From Bacillus sp. F19 (GTDB lineage: Bacteria; Bacillota; Bacilli; Bacillales; Bacillaceae), in assembly GCA_023823795.1 (NCBI GenBank), contig CP085710.1:4800001-4864000 (forward strand): a DNA stretch of 64,000 bases. Direction: 5' to 3'. Each line of letters opens with the position of its first letter. Position 1 is the stretch's first letter. The notes beneath the pieces are model-generated. The model searched no databases, had not been told where the DNA came from, and was given only the letters and a program-made list of their open reading frames with translations. The translations under genes and the position numbers were made by a program. Of this stretch, positions 18,602 through 26,334 are shown piece after piece.

Positions 18602-19849
18602 TTATGAAAAATAAATCGGATTGCTGATGACAATCGGAGTGTCCGTTTCCACATCCCATAATTCAGCACGCACATAAACGCTGTTCCCTGGAATCTCAAC
18701 AGTTCTAGACAATGTTCCTGGGGGTTTATGGCTTTTAAAAACGTTTCCTTGATCCGTAATGATTTTCAAAAGACCGCCAATACTTTCCGGAATATCAATT
18801 TTTATAAATGTCCTGTCATGATTCCTTTTAAAAGTACCGCCCATCAATATCTCATCCGCCTGCATTTGAATCCAAGGGGAATTTGGACGGCCTGCTATAC
18901 ACACTTGGCCAGCTGTTAAAGCTTCTAATAGCTTTCTTGGTGTATGCATATCCGAATAAATCCATGTCGTTGGCGTTCCATATTTAATGGTTTCATGAAG
19001 GCGATGGGTATCGCTTCCGCCAATCGCCACGATTTTCTTCCCTTGCTGCAATTGCAGATCCCACCATGTTAAAGTCGCTTGATTTTGTTTGCTCCAGGGG
19101 CCATTCCAAATCTCCACTATTTTCACATCGAAATGCTCCAGGCCCCAATCCCATGAGCAAAACGAACAGTGCGGATGGTTGATGGAAATAACGGCGCCGT
19201 TTGCCATCCCTTCATCCAGCTTCTCTTGAACATCTTCCTTCGTTTTACAGCGAAAATCGGCAAAGGGCTTGTGCACGCCGTAAAAGTTGCAATGCCCGCG
19301 GTTTGTCGTCAGTTCAACAGCTGGAATAACAGCCAAATCTTCAACCTGCGGATAGTGGTAGTTTTGACTGAACGTATTATGATCGGTTAAAGCCAGAAAA
19401 TCTAAATCAGCCTGCCTGACATTTTCAACCACCTCTGCAAGAGTAAAGGCACCATCACTGTGATTGGAATGCAGATGCAGATCCCCTTTGAACCATCTCT
19501 TTTTGCTCATCATAAGAGTGACTAGAACATTGATCTCACACGACCCAGGAACACGATAAGCATTCAAGATGACCCCCCACTCGCCGGCAGGAAGCTCACC
19601 TAACATGTAGCCTGGCGTGGCACGGTCTTCACGGACAAAAATGTCCTTGCGGGCACCGCCGCTCCACCCTTTAAATCCATTGGGATCCTCCAAACCCAAA
19701 TCAATCATATTTTCATCAGCATGACTGAAAGACAGCTCTACCTTTATTTCTTCAATATCGTCTGGGACAGAGAAAGGCAGGGTGATGTATTCCCCTTGCT
19801 GCGAATGATGGATCACCTTAGACAGGGTGACTTTGTGAACTCGGCTCAC
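18602..19849 (-). CDS. CehA/McbA-like PHP-domain metallohydrolase
   Basis: Residues about 1-110 form a beta-rich N-terminal domain (EYITLPFSVPDDIEEIKVEL, then GEWGVILNAYRVPG). The PHP domain starts at WFKGDLHLHSNHSDG near 120 and continues with FLALTDHNTFSQN, AVELTTNRGHCNFYG, SINHPHCSF and VAIGGSDTHRL. These hold the His and Asp residues of a trinuclear metal site. PHP proteins of this type hydrolyse phosphodiesters, carbamates or phosphates. The 415-aa frame overlaps the upstream permease by 4 bases and precedes the glycerophosphodiesterase, so it is translationally tied to the transporter. Together with GDPD it suggests that the imported ligand contains a phosphodiester. No signal peptide. 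Confidence 0.82.
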   Translation of the reverse strand: MSRVHKVTLSKVIHHSQQGEYITLPFSVPDDIEEIKVELSFSHADENMIDLGLEDPNGFKGWSGGARKDIFVREDRATPGYMLGELPAGEWGVILNAYRVPGSCEINVLVTLMMSKKRWFKGDLHLHSNHSDGAFTLAEVVENVRQADLDFLALTDHNTFSQNYHYPQVEDLAVIPAVELTTNRGHCNFYGVHKPFADFRCKTKEDVQEKLDEGMANGAVISINHPHCSFCSWDWGLEHFDVKIVEIWNGPWSKQNQATLTWWDLQLQQGKKIVAIGGSDTHRLHETIKYGTPTTWIYSDMHTPRKLLEALTAGQVCIAGRPNSPWIQMQADEILMGGTFKRNHDRTFIKIDIPESIGGLLKIITDQGNVFKSHKPPGTLSRTVEIPGNSVYVRAELWDVETDTPIVISNPIYFS

Positions 19850-20700
19850 GATTCTTTTCCTCCCGAACCCAGTCCTCCCAGTCCTTGCTCAAATAGAGGC
19901 TGAAGGATAAAGTACAAGATAATCATCGGCAAAGCAGCAGTGGTTGCACCCGTCATGATTAACGGCCAATCGATGTTATATTGACCCTGGAATGCTTTAA
20001 GAGCAATCTGTATCGTATACATTTCCTGCGACCTCGCAATCGTCAACGGCCATAAATATTCGTTCCAGTGACTCAGAAAACTGAAAATCGCCACTAAAGC
20101 AATCGCCGGTTTATTTAGAGGCATAATCACTTTCCAGTAAATTTGAAATTTAGAGCAGCCGTCAATGGTCGCCTGCTCATCCAATTCCTTTGGAATGGCA
20201 AGGAAATTTTGCCGCATCAGGAAAATGGCAAAGCCTGTGACTGCAAAGGGAAGAATGAGTCCTGCATAGGAATCAAGCCATCCATCAGGTCCAGCGAACG
20301 GTACATTTTTCATCATGAAAAAGAGCGGAACAACCATTAAGCCAGAAGGAATCATCATTGTCGCAAGCACTAATAGGAAAAGCTTATCTCTTCCCGGAAA
20401 GGTCAGTCTTGCAAAGGCAAAAGCCGCCAATGACGCCAATAATACGTTAATAATTGTAGCTAAAGCTGATACAACAAAACTGTTTAAGAAAGCTCTCGGC
20501 AAATTCGTTTCCTGCCAGATTCTCAGGAAATTTTCCCAATGAAATTCTGTTGGCAAAATTTTGGGCGGCCAAACCATGACATCACCCTGAGACTTCACGG
20601 CCGTCATCAGCATCCAAATATATGGACCTAAAAACACGAATAAGACAAACGTCAGCAAAAAATACAGGATGAAGTTTTTCAGAATTTTTGACTTTTTCAT
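19846..20700 (-). CDS. ABC carbohydrate transporter permease (MalG type)
   Basis: This 284-aa inner-membrane permease has six helices (first at residues about 10-32). The conserved EAA-type loop EQATIDGCSKFQIYWKVIMP near residue 185 contacts the ATPase. The start is MKKSKILKN at 20700, with AAAGGA 9 bases upstream and only 5 bases after the stop of the partner permease; a longer frame to 20742 overlaps that gene and lacks a site. No ATP-binding subunit is encoded in the window, so a shared MsmX-type ATPase elsewhere in the genome probably energises it, as in other Bacillus carbohydrate transporters. Confidence 0.92.
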   Translation of the reverse strand: MKKSKILKNFILYFLLTFVLFVFLGPYIWMLMTAVKSQGDVMVWPPKILPTEFHWENFLRIWQETNLPRAFLNSFVVSALATIINVLLASLAAFAFARLTFPGRDKLFLLVLATMMIPSGLMVVPLFFMMKNVPFAGPDGWLDSYAGLILPFAVTGFAIFLMRQNFLAIPKELDEQATIDGCSKFQIYWKVIMPLNKPAIALVAIFSFLSHWNEYLWPLTIARSQEMYTIQIALKAFQGQYNIDWPLIMTGATTAALPMIILYFILQPLFEQGLGGLGSGGKES

Positions 20701-20705
20701 CGTAT

Positions 20706-21626
20706 TTAGTCCTTTCCGGAAGATAGCTTTAATTGAAGCCAAGTCACTGCAAGCAAGAATGGGAATAGGACAAGTGACAGTGCAGCTCCATAGCCAACAT
20801 AGTTAAATTCAAACGACTGCTGCCAAATATGTTTAATGACAACCATCGTGCTGTCCATTGGTCCGCCATTTGTCAAAATATCCACAACCGCTACGACCTG
20901 GAACGATCCAATGACAGACATAACCATGGTGTAAACTAATATATGGGTGATCGATGGCAGTGTAATATGTATAAACTGCTTCCAGGAATTAGCTCCATCA
21001 ATCCTCGCTGCTTCATATAAAGATTGAGGTACTGCCTGAAGGGCTGCCAAGAAAATCGGGATATTATAAGCTGTGCCTCTCCATGCTCCAATCAGAATCA
21101 GAATGATCATCGCTGTAGTCGGCTGCAAAAGCCATGCCGGCGGTGTTTCGACTCCTGCTATCTTCAATAAATAGTTAAGGATGCCCAGGTTGTTATCAAA
21201 AATCCACAAAAAGATCATGGCTGTAATAACCTCAGAGGTGATCGTCGGCAGAAAATAAAACACTTTAAAAAATCGTAAGCCTCTAAGCTTTCTATTTAAA
21301 AGCACAGCAACAGCAATCGCGCCGCCCAGCCCTAAAAACATGGAGCCGGCTGTATAAACAATTGTATTTCCGAGACTCTTAATGAAAAGCTTGTCTTGAA
21401 GCATTTGTGAAAAGTTCTTCAAGCCAGTAAACACAGCGGGATTCGGCAGGCTATAATCATGAAAGCTCAGCCAAATTAAATAGAGAATAGGCGCTATGGA
21501 GAAAATAAATAAGAAACTAAGTGCAGGTAAAACAAAAAGATAAGACCCGATATAATCTTTCAACTTATGAAACTCTTTTTTGGTTTTGATTTCAGTATTT
21601 ATTTGAGAAGCCATTTCTGTTTTCAT
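20706..21626 (-). CDS. ABC carbohydrate transporter permease (MalF/UgpA type)
   Basis: The 306-aa permease starts at MKTEMASQ (21626; AGGGAG 9 bases upstream). It shows six transmembrane segments and the EAA loop EAARIDGANSWKQFIHITLP near residue 200. The N-terminal 30 residues are cytosolic and polar. It forms the transmembrane pair with the next permease and takes substrate from the lipoprotein encoded 74 bases upstream. Confidence 0.92.
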   Translation of the reverse strand: MKTEMASQINTEIKTKKEFHKLKDYIGSYLFVLPALSFLFIFSIAPILYLIWLSFHDYSLPNPAVFTGLKNFSQMLQDKLFIKSLGNTIVYTAGSMFLGLGGAIAVAVLLNRKLRGLRFFKVFYFLPTITSEVITAMIFLWIFDNNLGILNYLLKIAGVETPPAWLLQPTTAMIILILIGAWRGTAYNIPIFLAALQAVPQSLYEAARIDGANSWKQFIHITLPSITHILVYTMVMSVIGSFQVVAVVDILTNGGPMDSTMVVIKHIWQQSFEFNYVGYGAALSLVLFPFLLAVTWLQLKLSSGKD

Positions 21627-21700
21627 TATGATCACTCCCTTTAAAGGAAAAGGGCATGCCTTCACATACCCTTTCAAAATCAACCATTCGATTCCAATGT

Positions 21701-23017
21701 CTATTTAGCTGAATTCACAGCTTTTTCGGCAATTCCCTGTGCTTCGTCCAGTGCTTTTTGCGGATCAGCTCCGTCAAACACAGCACGCAGAGCTTTACCC
21801 CATGCATCATTTGCTTCTGGGTACGCTTCCAATTTATACGGTACAGCATCTTGTAAGGTCTCTACATATGGCTCCAATAATGGATCGCTGTACATTTCAT
21901 CTTCATATAAGTGTGTTTTCACTGGATGACGGCCTTGCTCTTTTGCTAAACGAATTCCGTATTTGTCCGAAACAAACCATTTCATCAGCTCAAAGGAAGC
22001 GACTTTGTTTTTAGATCCTTTTGGAACAAACAAGCTGCCCCCTCCCAATACAGAACCATTTCCATCACCAGGAAGCGGAGCTGTTGCAAGATCTTTATAG
22101 GAATCAGGAAACTCATTTTTGATTCTTGCGATATCCCAAGGTCCAGAAATGAAGGAAACAGCTCTTCCTGTTCCAAACATCGCTACAGGATGATCGGTTT
22201 GTCTTTCTTGCGGCGGAGGAACAGGAGATGATTTATCAACTGTTGCTAAGCCTGTATATTTCGCCATCGTTTCAACAATCTTTGGATCATTCAGATTTGC
22301 TGTCACCTTGTCCCCATCAAACTTCAGCGTGTTCGTTCCTGCTGCAATGACATTTCCAAAGAAACTCCATCCGCTCGCACTCGTCACGATTCCATATCTG
22401 GATCCATCTTTCTTCGTCAGCTTCTTTGATACAGCCACTAGCTCATCAAGCGTTTTAGGCGCTTCTTTGATGCCATTCTCTTCAAAAACCTTCTTGTTAT
22501 ACAAGTAGATTGTAGTATTTATATCAATCGGCATTCCGTATTTAACACCTTCCCAGGTCGTATCCTCAATACCGCCTGGAACAAACTTATCCTCTTCGCC
22601 CCACTCTTCCCACAGATCATCAACCGGTTCAGCAAGACCCTGTGCACCCATTGCAAAGGCATGGGCATGAGCCATATCAGGAACCGCTCCACTGGAAACC
22701 GCAAGCTTCACTTTATTGCTCATATCTCCCCATTCAATCCCAACCGTTTTAATTGAAATGTTCGGATAGACTTCCTTAAATTCCTTGATCGCATCTTGAA
22801 TTGGAGCAGTATTGGCATAGTCAGCTGCAAGCCAAATTTCCAAATCTGTTTTGCCTAATTCTCCAACCTTTTCATTAAACTCCGGCAAGCCTTCTGCCGC
22901 TAAATCACGATCCGGCGCCTTTACAGGTTCCGTTTTCCCGCCCGAGCTGCCCGTGCTCGATTGACAGCCTGATAAAACAAGAAAAACAGCAAGTACTAAA
23001 AATAGCCATTTCTTCAT
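21701..23017 (-). CDS. ABC transporter sugar-binding lipoprotein
   Basis: The 438-aa family-1 solute-binding protein has a lipoprotein leader ending in LVLSGCQSS (lipid-modified Cys about residue 20) and a Ser/Gly-rich linker. The mature part contains DLEIWLAADYANTAPIQDAI, PDMAHAHAFAMGAQGLAEPV, FISGPWDI and the C-terminal EAQGIAEKAVNSA, all typical of oligosaccharide binders. Two adjacent ATG codons exist (23020 and 23017); GGGGG is better spaced for the second. It is the first structural gene behind the LacI regulator and should determine which glycan enters. Confidence 0.9.
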   Translation of the reverse strand: MKKWLFLVLAVFLVLSGCQSSTGSSGGKTEPVKAPDRDLAAEGLPEFNEKVGELGKTDLEIWLAADYANTAPIQDAIKEFKEVYPNISIKTVGIEWGDMSNKVKLAVSSGAVPDMAHAHAFAMGAQGLAEPVDDLWEEWGEEDKFVPGGIEDTTWEGVKYGMPIDINTTIYLYNKKVFEENGIKEAPKTLDELVAVSKKLTKKDGSRYGIVTSASGWSFFGNVIAAGTNTLKFDGDKVTANLNDPKIVETMAKYTGLATVDKSSPVPPPQERQTDHPVAMFGTGRAVSFISGPWDIARIKNEFPDSYKDLATAPLPGDGNGSVLGGGSLFVPKGSKNKVASFELMKWFVSDKYGIRLAKEQGRHPVKTHLYEDEMYSDPLLEPYVETLQDAVPYKLEAYPEANDAWGKALRAVFDGADPQKALDEAQGIAEKAVNSAK

Positions 23018-23021
23018 CATA

Positions 23022-23121
23022 ATCCCCCTGTTAATCGTTGTTAATTAAATGTAAACCCTTACAATTAAGTATGTAGAATCTTGATAGATTCCAGGGTTCC
23101 CCTCCTTTCATGCTTCATCCA
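23022..23121 (-). promoter_or_regulatory. Leader of the ABC operon with a CcpA-like (cre) box and hairpin
   Basis: TGTAAACCCTTACA at 23050-23063 is a nearly perfect palindrome. Read on the minus strand it differs from the cre consensus TGWAANCGNTNWCA at one central position. A second palindrome, GAATCTTGATAGATTC, lies at 23076-23091 without a following T-run. Together they suggest catabolite control between the lacI gene and the transporter operon. The LacI-type AACCGGTT box is not present in this gap. Confidence 0.45.
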
Positions 23122-24147
23122 TTACGCTTCTTGATGATTCATATCTTGACAAGAATCGCGAATAACCAGCTTTGCAGGAATCGTTCTGATTCTTGGTACA
23201 AGCTGTTTGTTCAGCATATTAATCAGAACCTCAGCCGCTTCCTCCCCCAACTTCTCAGGAAACAGCTCGACACTCGTTAAGTTAGGAGTCGTCTCTAGAG
23301 CCAGGGTTTCATTATTGCTCAAAGCAATCAGGGAAAGATCTCCCGGAATATCCACTTCCATTTCCCTTGCGGCTCTCATCACCCCAAGTGCAACACGATC
23401 CGAATCCGCAATGACCGCTGTATATTTCTTCTCTTTTACCTTTTCTAAAAAAGAGACATACCCATATTCAGATGCGTTTGAAAAGGTCGATTGATCATAA
23501 TAAACAACATTCCCCTCGTCAAACGGCATATTGTAATTATCATAGGCACGCAGCAGCCCAGCTTTTCTGTCCTCTGCTACCGTCATATGATAGGAGGCAT
23601 TTAAAAACAAAATTTCGCGATGGCCATTGCCGATTAAATACTCCCCGACCTCTTTCGCCATTTCAATATTGTTATTATCAACACATTTGATATCCATGTC
23701 CGTTCTGTCTGGCCGCCCGATCAGGACAAACGGCATGCTGGAATCCCTGTATTGCGCAATACGAGGATCATCTTCACGGGGATTTAATAGAATCACTCCG
23801 TCAACAGGATCCCTTGAAAAGTTCGACTGGTCATCTCCTTCATAGATGCGGTCCAAAAGAACCCGGTATCCGCTTTCCGAAGACTTTTTCACAACCCCAT
23901 TAATCACTTTCGTTTCAAAGCTGCTTAACTCATAATCTTTGACAGTCGGCATCTTAAGACCAATAATCATCGTCTTCTTAATAGCCAGACTTCTTGCCAT
24001 ATGATTAGGAACATAATTCAATTCCTTTGCAACCTGAATCACACGCTTTGTCACATCCTCACTTATCGGACGCTTCTTGCTGAATACATTTGAAACCGTA
24101 CTTTTAGATACTCCAGCCTGCTTTGCTACATCGCCTATTGTGACCAT
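23122..24147 (-). CDS. LacI family transcriptional regulator
   Basis: The 341-aa protein starts at MVTIGDVAKQAGVSKSTVSN (24147; GAGGAG 6 bases upstream). A longer frame to 24186 would run back through an operator. The LacI helix-turn-helix is followed by the hinge YVPNHMARSLAIKKT and a periplasmic-binding-protein-like sensor ending PAKLVIRDSCQ. It probably represses its own gene, and by readthrough the ABC/GH38 operon 100 bases downstream, in response to an imported sugar. Two identical copies of a candidate operator lie upstream. Confidence 0.92.
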   Translation of the reverse strand: MVTIGDVAKQAGVSKSTVSNVFSKKRPISEDVTKRVIQVAKELNYVPNHMARSLAIKKTMIIGLKMPTVKDYELSSFETKVINGVVKKSSESGYRVLLDRIYEGDDQSNFSRDPVDGVILLNPREDDPRIAQYRDSSMPFVLIGRPDRTDMDIKCVDNNNIEMAKEVGEYLIGNGHREILFLNASYHMTVAEDRKAGLLRAYDNYNMPFDEGNVVYYDQSTFSNASEYGYVSFLEKVKEKKYTAVIADSDRVALGVMRAAREMEVDIPGDLSLIALSNNETLALETTPNLTSVELFPEKLGEEAAEVLINMLNKQLVPRIRTIPAKLVIRDSCQDMNHQEA

Positions 24148-24171
24148 TAAGATCTCCTCTTCCACATTTCG

Positions 24172-24187
24172 TCGAACCGGTTTCATT
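24172..24187. promoter_or_regulatory. Candidate LacI operator, proximal copy
   Basis: TCGAACCGGTTTCATT has the AACCGGTT core palindrome typical of LacI-family operators. It lies just upstream of the ribosome binding site of the LacI gene, where bound repressor would block transcription. The same 16 bases recur at 24289. Confidence 0.65.
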
Positions 24188-24288
24188 GACAGTAAAAAAA
24201 TAATGAAATATTAAAGAAGTATTTCACGGACTATTGAAGATACTATTAAAATATATTTCTATTTATGTAGAATATGCCTTTTGATGTA

Positions 24289-24304
24289 TCGAACCGGTTT
24301 CATT
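24289..24304. promoter_or_regulatory. Candidate LacI operator, distal copy
   Basis: This is an exact 16-base duplicate (TCGAACCGGTTTCATT) of the proximal site, in the same orientation, with start positions 117 bases apart. That is about eleven helical turns, compatible with DNA looping by a repressor tetramer. The AT-rich DNA between them presumably holds the lacI promoter. I found no third copy elsewhere in the window. Confidence 0.65.
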
Positions 24305-24376
24305 AATCTGACTTCATTATAGTAAATAGTTTTAATTCAGTCAATATTCAGATTAATAAAATTACAGAATACTAAA

Positions 24377-24406
24377 ACAAGGATTCCTGCATCGGAACCC
24401 TTGTCA
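24377..24406 (-). terminator. Intrinsic terminator of manA
   Basis: ACAAGG-TTCC pairs with GGAA-CCTTGT around a short loop directly after the stop of the phosphomannose isomerase gene, followed on the minus strand by TTTTAG. Confidence 0.65.
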
Positions 24407-24410
24407 TTTT

Positions 24411-25361
24411 TCATATATGAGAAACGATTAAATCACATTTACCGCTAATCGAAAAAACTCCAGTCTCTGAAGGCAAAATAAAATGGGTTCCTTTTGGAAT
24501 CGGATATCTTTTACCATCATGAATAAGCTCGCCATCTCCTTCAATCACACTGCAAAGAAGAAAAGGCTGATCCTGCGTAAATGACGCTTGTCCATTTACT
24601 TCCCACTTGCCGACAGTAAAATACTGCTCTTCTACAAAAGTCGTAATGGCTACATCTTTCATCTTTGCTACAGCTGGATGATTCTGACCATCAACATGCG
24701 GCACTGTACTCACATCAATCGCTTTCTCAAGATGCAGTTCCCGCTTGTTCCCTTCGTCATCCGTACGGTCATAATCATACACACGATAAGTCGTATCAGA
24801 GCTCTGCTGCGTTTCAAGCACAAGTGTACCCTCACATAAAGCGTGAATCGTTCCGCTTGGCACGTAGAAAAAATCACCAGGCTTAATTTTGACACGGCGC
24901 AGGAGTGAATTCCATTCCCCGCTGTTCACCATTTGAATCAGCTCTTCTTTAGAAGCAGCGTTATGTCCGTAAATCATGTCTGCCCCTTCTTTGCAGTCAA
25001 TGATGTACCAGCACTCTGTTTTCCCAAGCTCGCCATTTTCGTGTTCATTCGCATACTCATCATTCGGGTGTACTTGAACAGAAAGATCATTGTTGGCGTC
25101 AAGAATCTTTGTTAGCAGCGGAAATGTGTTTCCTTCCTCTCCGCCAAACAATTCGCGATTTTCATCCCATAATTGACCTAACGTTTTTCCGGCATATTCC
25201 CCATCAGAAACAACACTCTGTCCGTTTGGATGGGCAGAGATGGCCCAGCATTCGCCTGTGGTTTCAGTTGGGATATCGTAGTTAAATTTTTCTCTTAATG
25301 AAGTTCCTCCCCAGATGCGATCTTGGAAGAGAGGGGTTAAAAAAATGGGCGTTTGACTCAA
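24411..25361 (-). CDS. manA: Mannose-6-phosphate isomerase, class I
   Basis: Type-I phosphomannose isomerase interconverts mannose-6-P and fructose-6-P. It is a zinc cupin: ligands lie in VQVHPNDEYANEHENGELGK and ECWYIID, with VPSGTIHALCEGT later and the short Bacillus length of 316 aa. The start chosen is the TTG at 25361 (MSQTPIFLTPLFQDRIWGG), which gives the usual N-terminus; an ATG six codons upstream has no ribosome binding site. It reads toward the LacI gene on the same strand and would connect mannose released by the GH38-like enzyme and phosphorylated by the ROK kinase with glycolysis. It also supplies mannose-6-P for polysaccharide synthesis. Confidence 0.92.
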   Translation of the reverse strand: MSQTPIFLTPLFQDRIWGGTSLREKFNYDIPTETTGECWAISAHPNGQSVVSDGEYAGKTLGQLWDENRELFGGEEGNTFPLLTKILDANNDLSVQVHPNDEYANEHENGELGKTECWYIIDCKEGADMIYGHNAASKEELIQMVNSGEWNSLLRRVKIKPGDFFYVPSGTIHALCEGTLVLETQQSSDTTYRVYDYDRTDDEGNKRELHLEKAIDVSTVPHVDGQNHPAVAKMKDVAITTFVEEQYFTVGKWEVNGQASFTQDQPFLLCSVIEGDGELIHDGKRYPIPKGTHFILPSETGVFSISGKCDLIVSHI

Positions 25362-25439
25362 ATGTATACACATCCTCATTTGTTTAAATCGTTAATTTTA
25401 AGAAGAATATGAATCTATTATAGCGTTTGCATTATTAGA

Positions 25440-25622
25440 AATGAAAGCCCCTGGATATCAGTAAACCGTTTGATAACGGATAGTTATCAAGAAATGCTAA
25501 TACAATCATCACAACGTTGGATTCAGGATGATCTGTTTCTTGAGACTTTGCTGCCGGCTAGGTTAACAAAAAGAGAATCAATTGCTTATGTTCCAACAAA
25601 AAAGGTAATGGACCAATTATAA
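25440..25622 (+). pseudogene. C-terminal remnant of a regulator (LacI/GalR-like)
   Basis: The plus strand is open to a stop at 25622 and reads QEMLIQSSQRWIQDDLFLET, then LLPARLTKRES. The closing LPARL..RES is the usual C-terminal strand of LacI/GalR regulators. There is no DNA-binding domain, start codon or ribosome binding site, so only the tail survives. It is the first of three regulator fragments packed into 850 bases. Confidence 0.45.
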
Positions 25623-25637
25623 ATGGTCCATTACCTT
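25602..25637. terminator. Perfect inverted repeat, convergent terminator
   Basis: AAGGTAATGGACC pairs perfectly with GGTCCATTACCTT around 10 bases, with A-rich and T-rich flanks. It lies between the plus-strand LacI remnant and the minus-strand SIS remnant and could stop transcripts from both. Confidence 0.7.
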
Positions 25638-25690
25638 CTTTACATACGAATACGCGCAACTCCCTGAGAACAGCCTAATAGACTTTCTCT

Positions 25691-26000
25691 TTAATCATAT
25701 TCACGAACAGTAGCTTTAATAGCCTTAACTGTCTCTTCATAAGTCTTTCTTCGTTCTTCATCTTCTAAGAAGTGCAAATTAATCCTATCTATTAAATACA
25801 ATGCACTCATATCAAGTCCTGTTGAAATATAGCTGTTGCACAGCGGATGGATTGTCCATAACACCTCATCAGAAAGCTTTGTTAAAGGCGTTTCACTATA
25901 GGCAGTAAAACTGACGAGTCCAACTCCGCGCTCTTTCGCCTTTTTCACAGAAGTTAATAAGTCTTTTGACTGTCCAGATCGTGAGAAGGCAGGATCTCAA
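25691..26000 (-). pseudogene. C-terminal half of a MurR/RpiR-type regulator (SIS domain)
   Basis: The frame reads FSRSGQSKDLLTSVKKAKER, then GVGLVSFTAYSETPLTKLSD and a C-terminal helical region ending VRYD-like at 25691. FSRSGQSKDLL is the SIS sugar-phosphate-binding loop of RpiR-family regulators. The N-terminal helix-turn-helix half is gone: the frame breaks at about 26000, where another regulator fragment on the opposite strand begins. The short ATG frame 25691-25948 is part of it. Confidence 0.7.
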
Positions 26001-26017
26001 GCTTCAGCTCCAACCAC

Positions 26018-26284
26018 ATGCCAATGCCTGTTTCTGCTCAAGGATGGCCTTGGCTTCATCACCAGGTCCACCTTGCAGCGCAAGGGTACACCGTGCCAAC
26101 TGACGTCGGCATTGGCAGCTTTGACAACGGTCATTTATCACAGATTACTAACCCGAAGATTAAGATGATGGATATTGATTTATACTTATTTGGGAAGAAA
26201 GCTTTTGAGCAGCTGTTTTGGAGGATGGATAATAAAGAAGAACCTTTTAAGATGTCGTTGTTGCTTTTTTGTGAGGTGGTTTAG
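26018..26284 (+). pseudogene. C-terminal remnant of a LacI-family regulator
   Basis: The readable part is AAQGYTVPTDVGIGSFDNGH, then MMDIDLYLFGKKAFEQLFWR and EEPFKMSLLLFCEVV. GY.VP.DV.I.SFDN and the MDIDL..FG..A...L segment are standard for the LacI sensor C-terminus. Nothing upstream of about 26060 matches the family in this frame. It abuts the SIS fragment on the other strand, which implies deletion or rearrangement between two former genes. Confidence 0.65.
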
Positions 26285-26295
26285 TGGTATAAACT

Positions 26296-26333
26296 AAAAA
26301 AGTAATGAACTTAAATAAGTTCACTACTTTTTT
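26296..26333. terminator. Intrinsic terminator after galE
   Basis: AAAAAAGTAATGAACTT pairs with AAGTTCACTACTTTTTT (one mismatch) around a 4-base loop. T-runs on both sides make it bidirectional. It ends the exopolysaccharide operon. Confidence 0.8.
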
Positions 26334-26334
26334 A

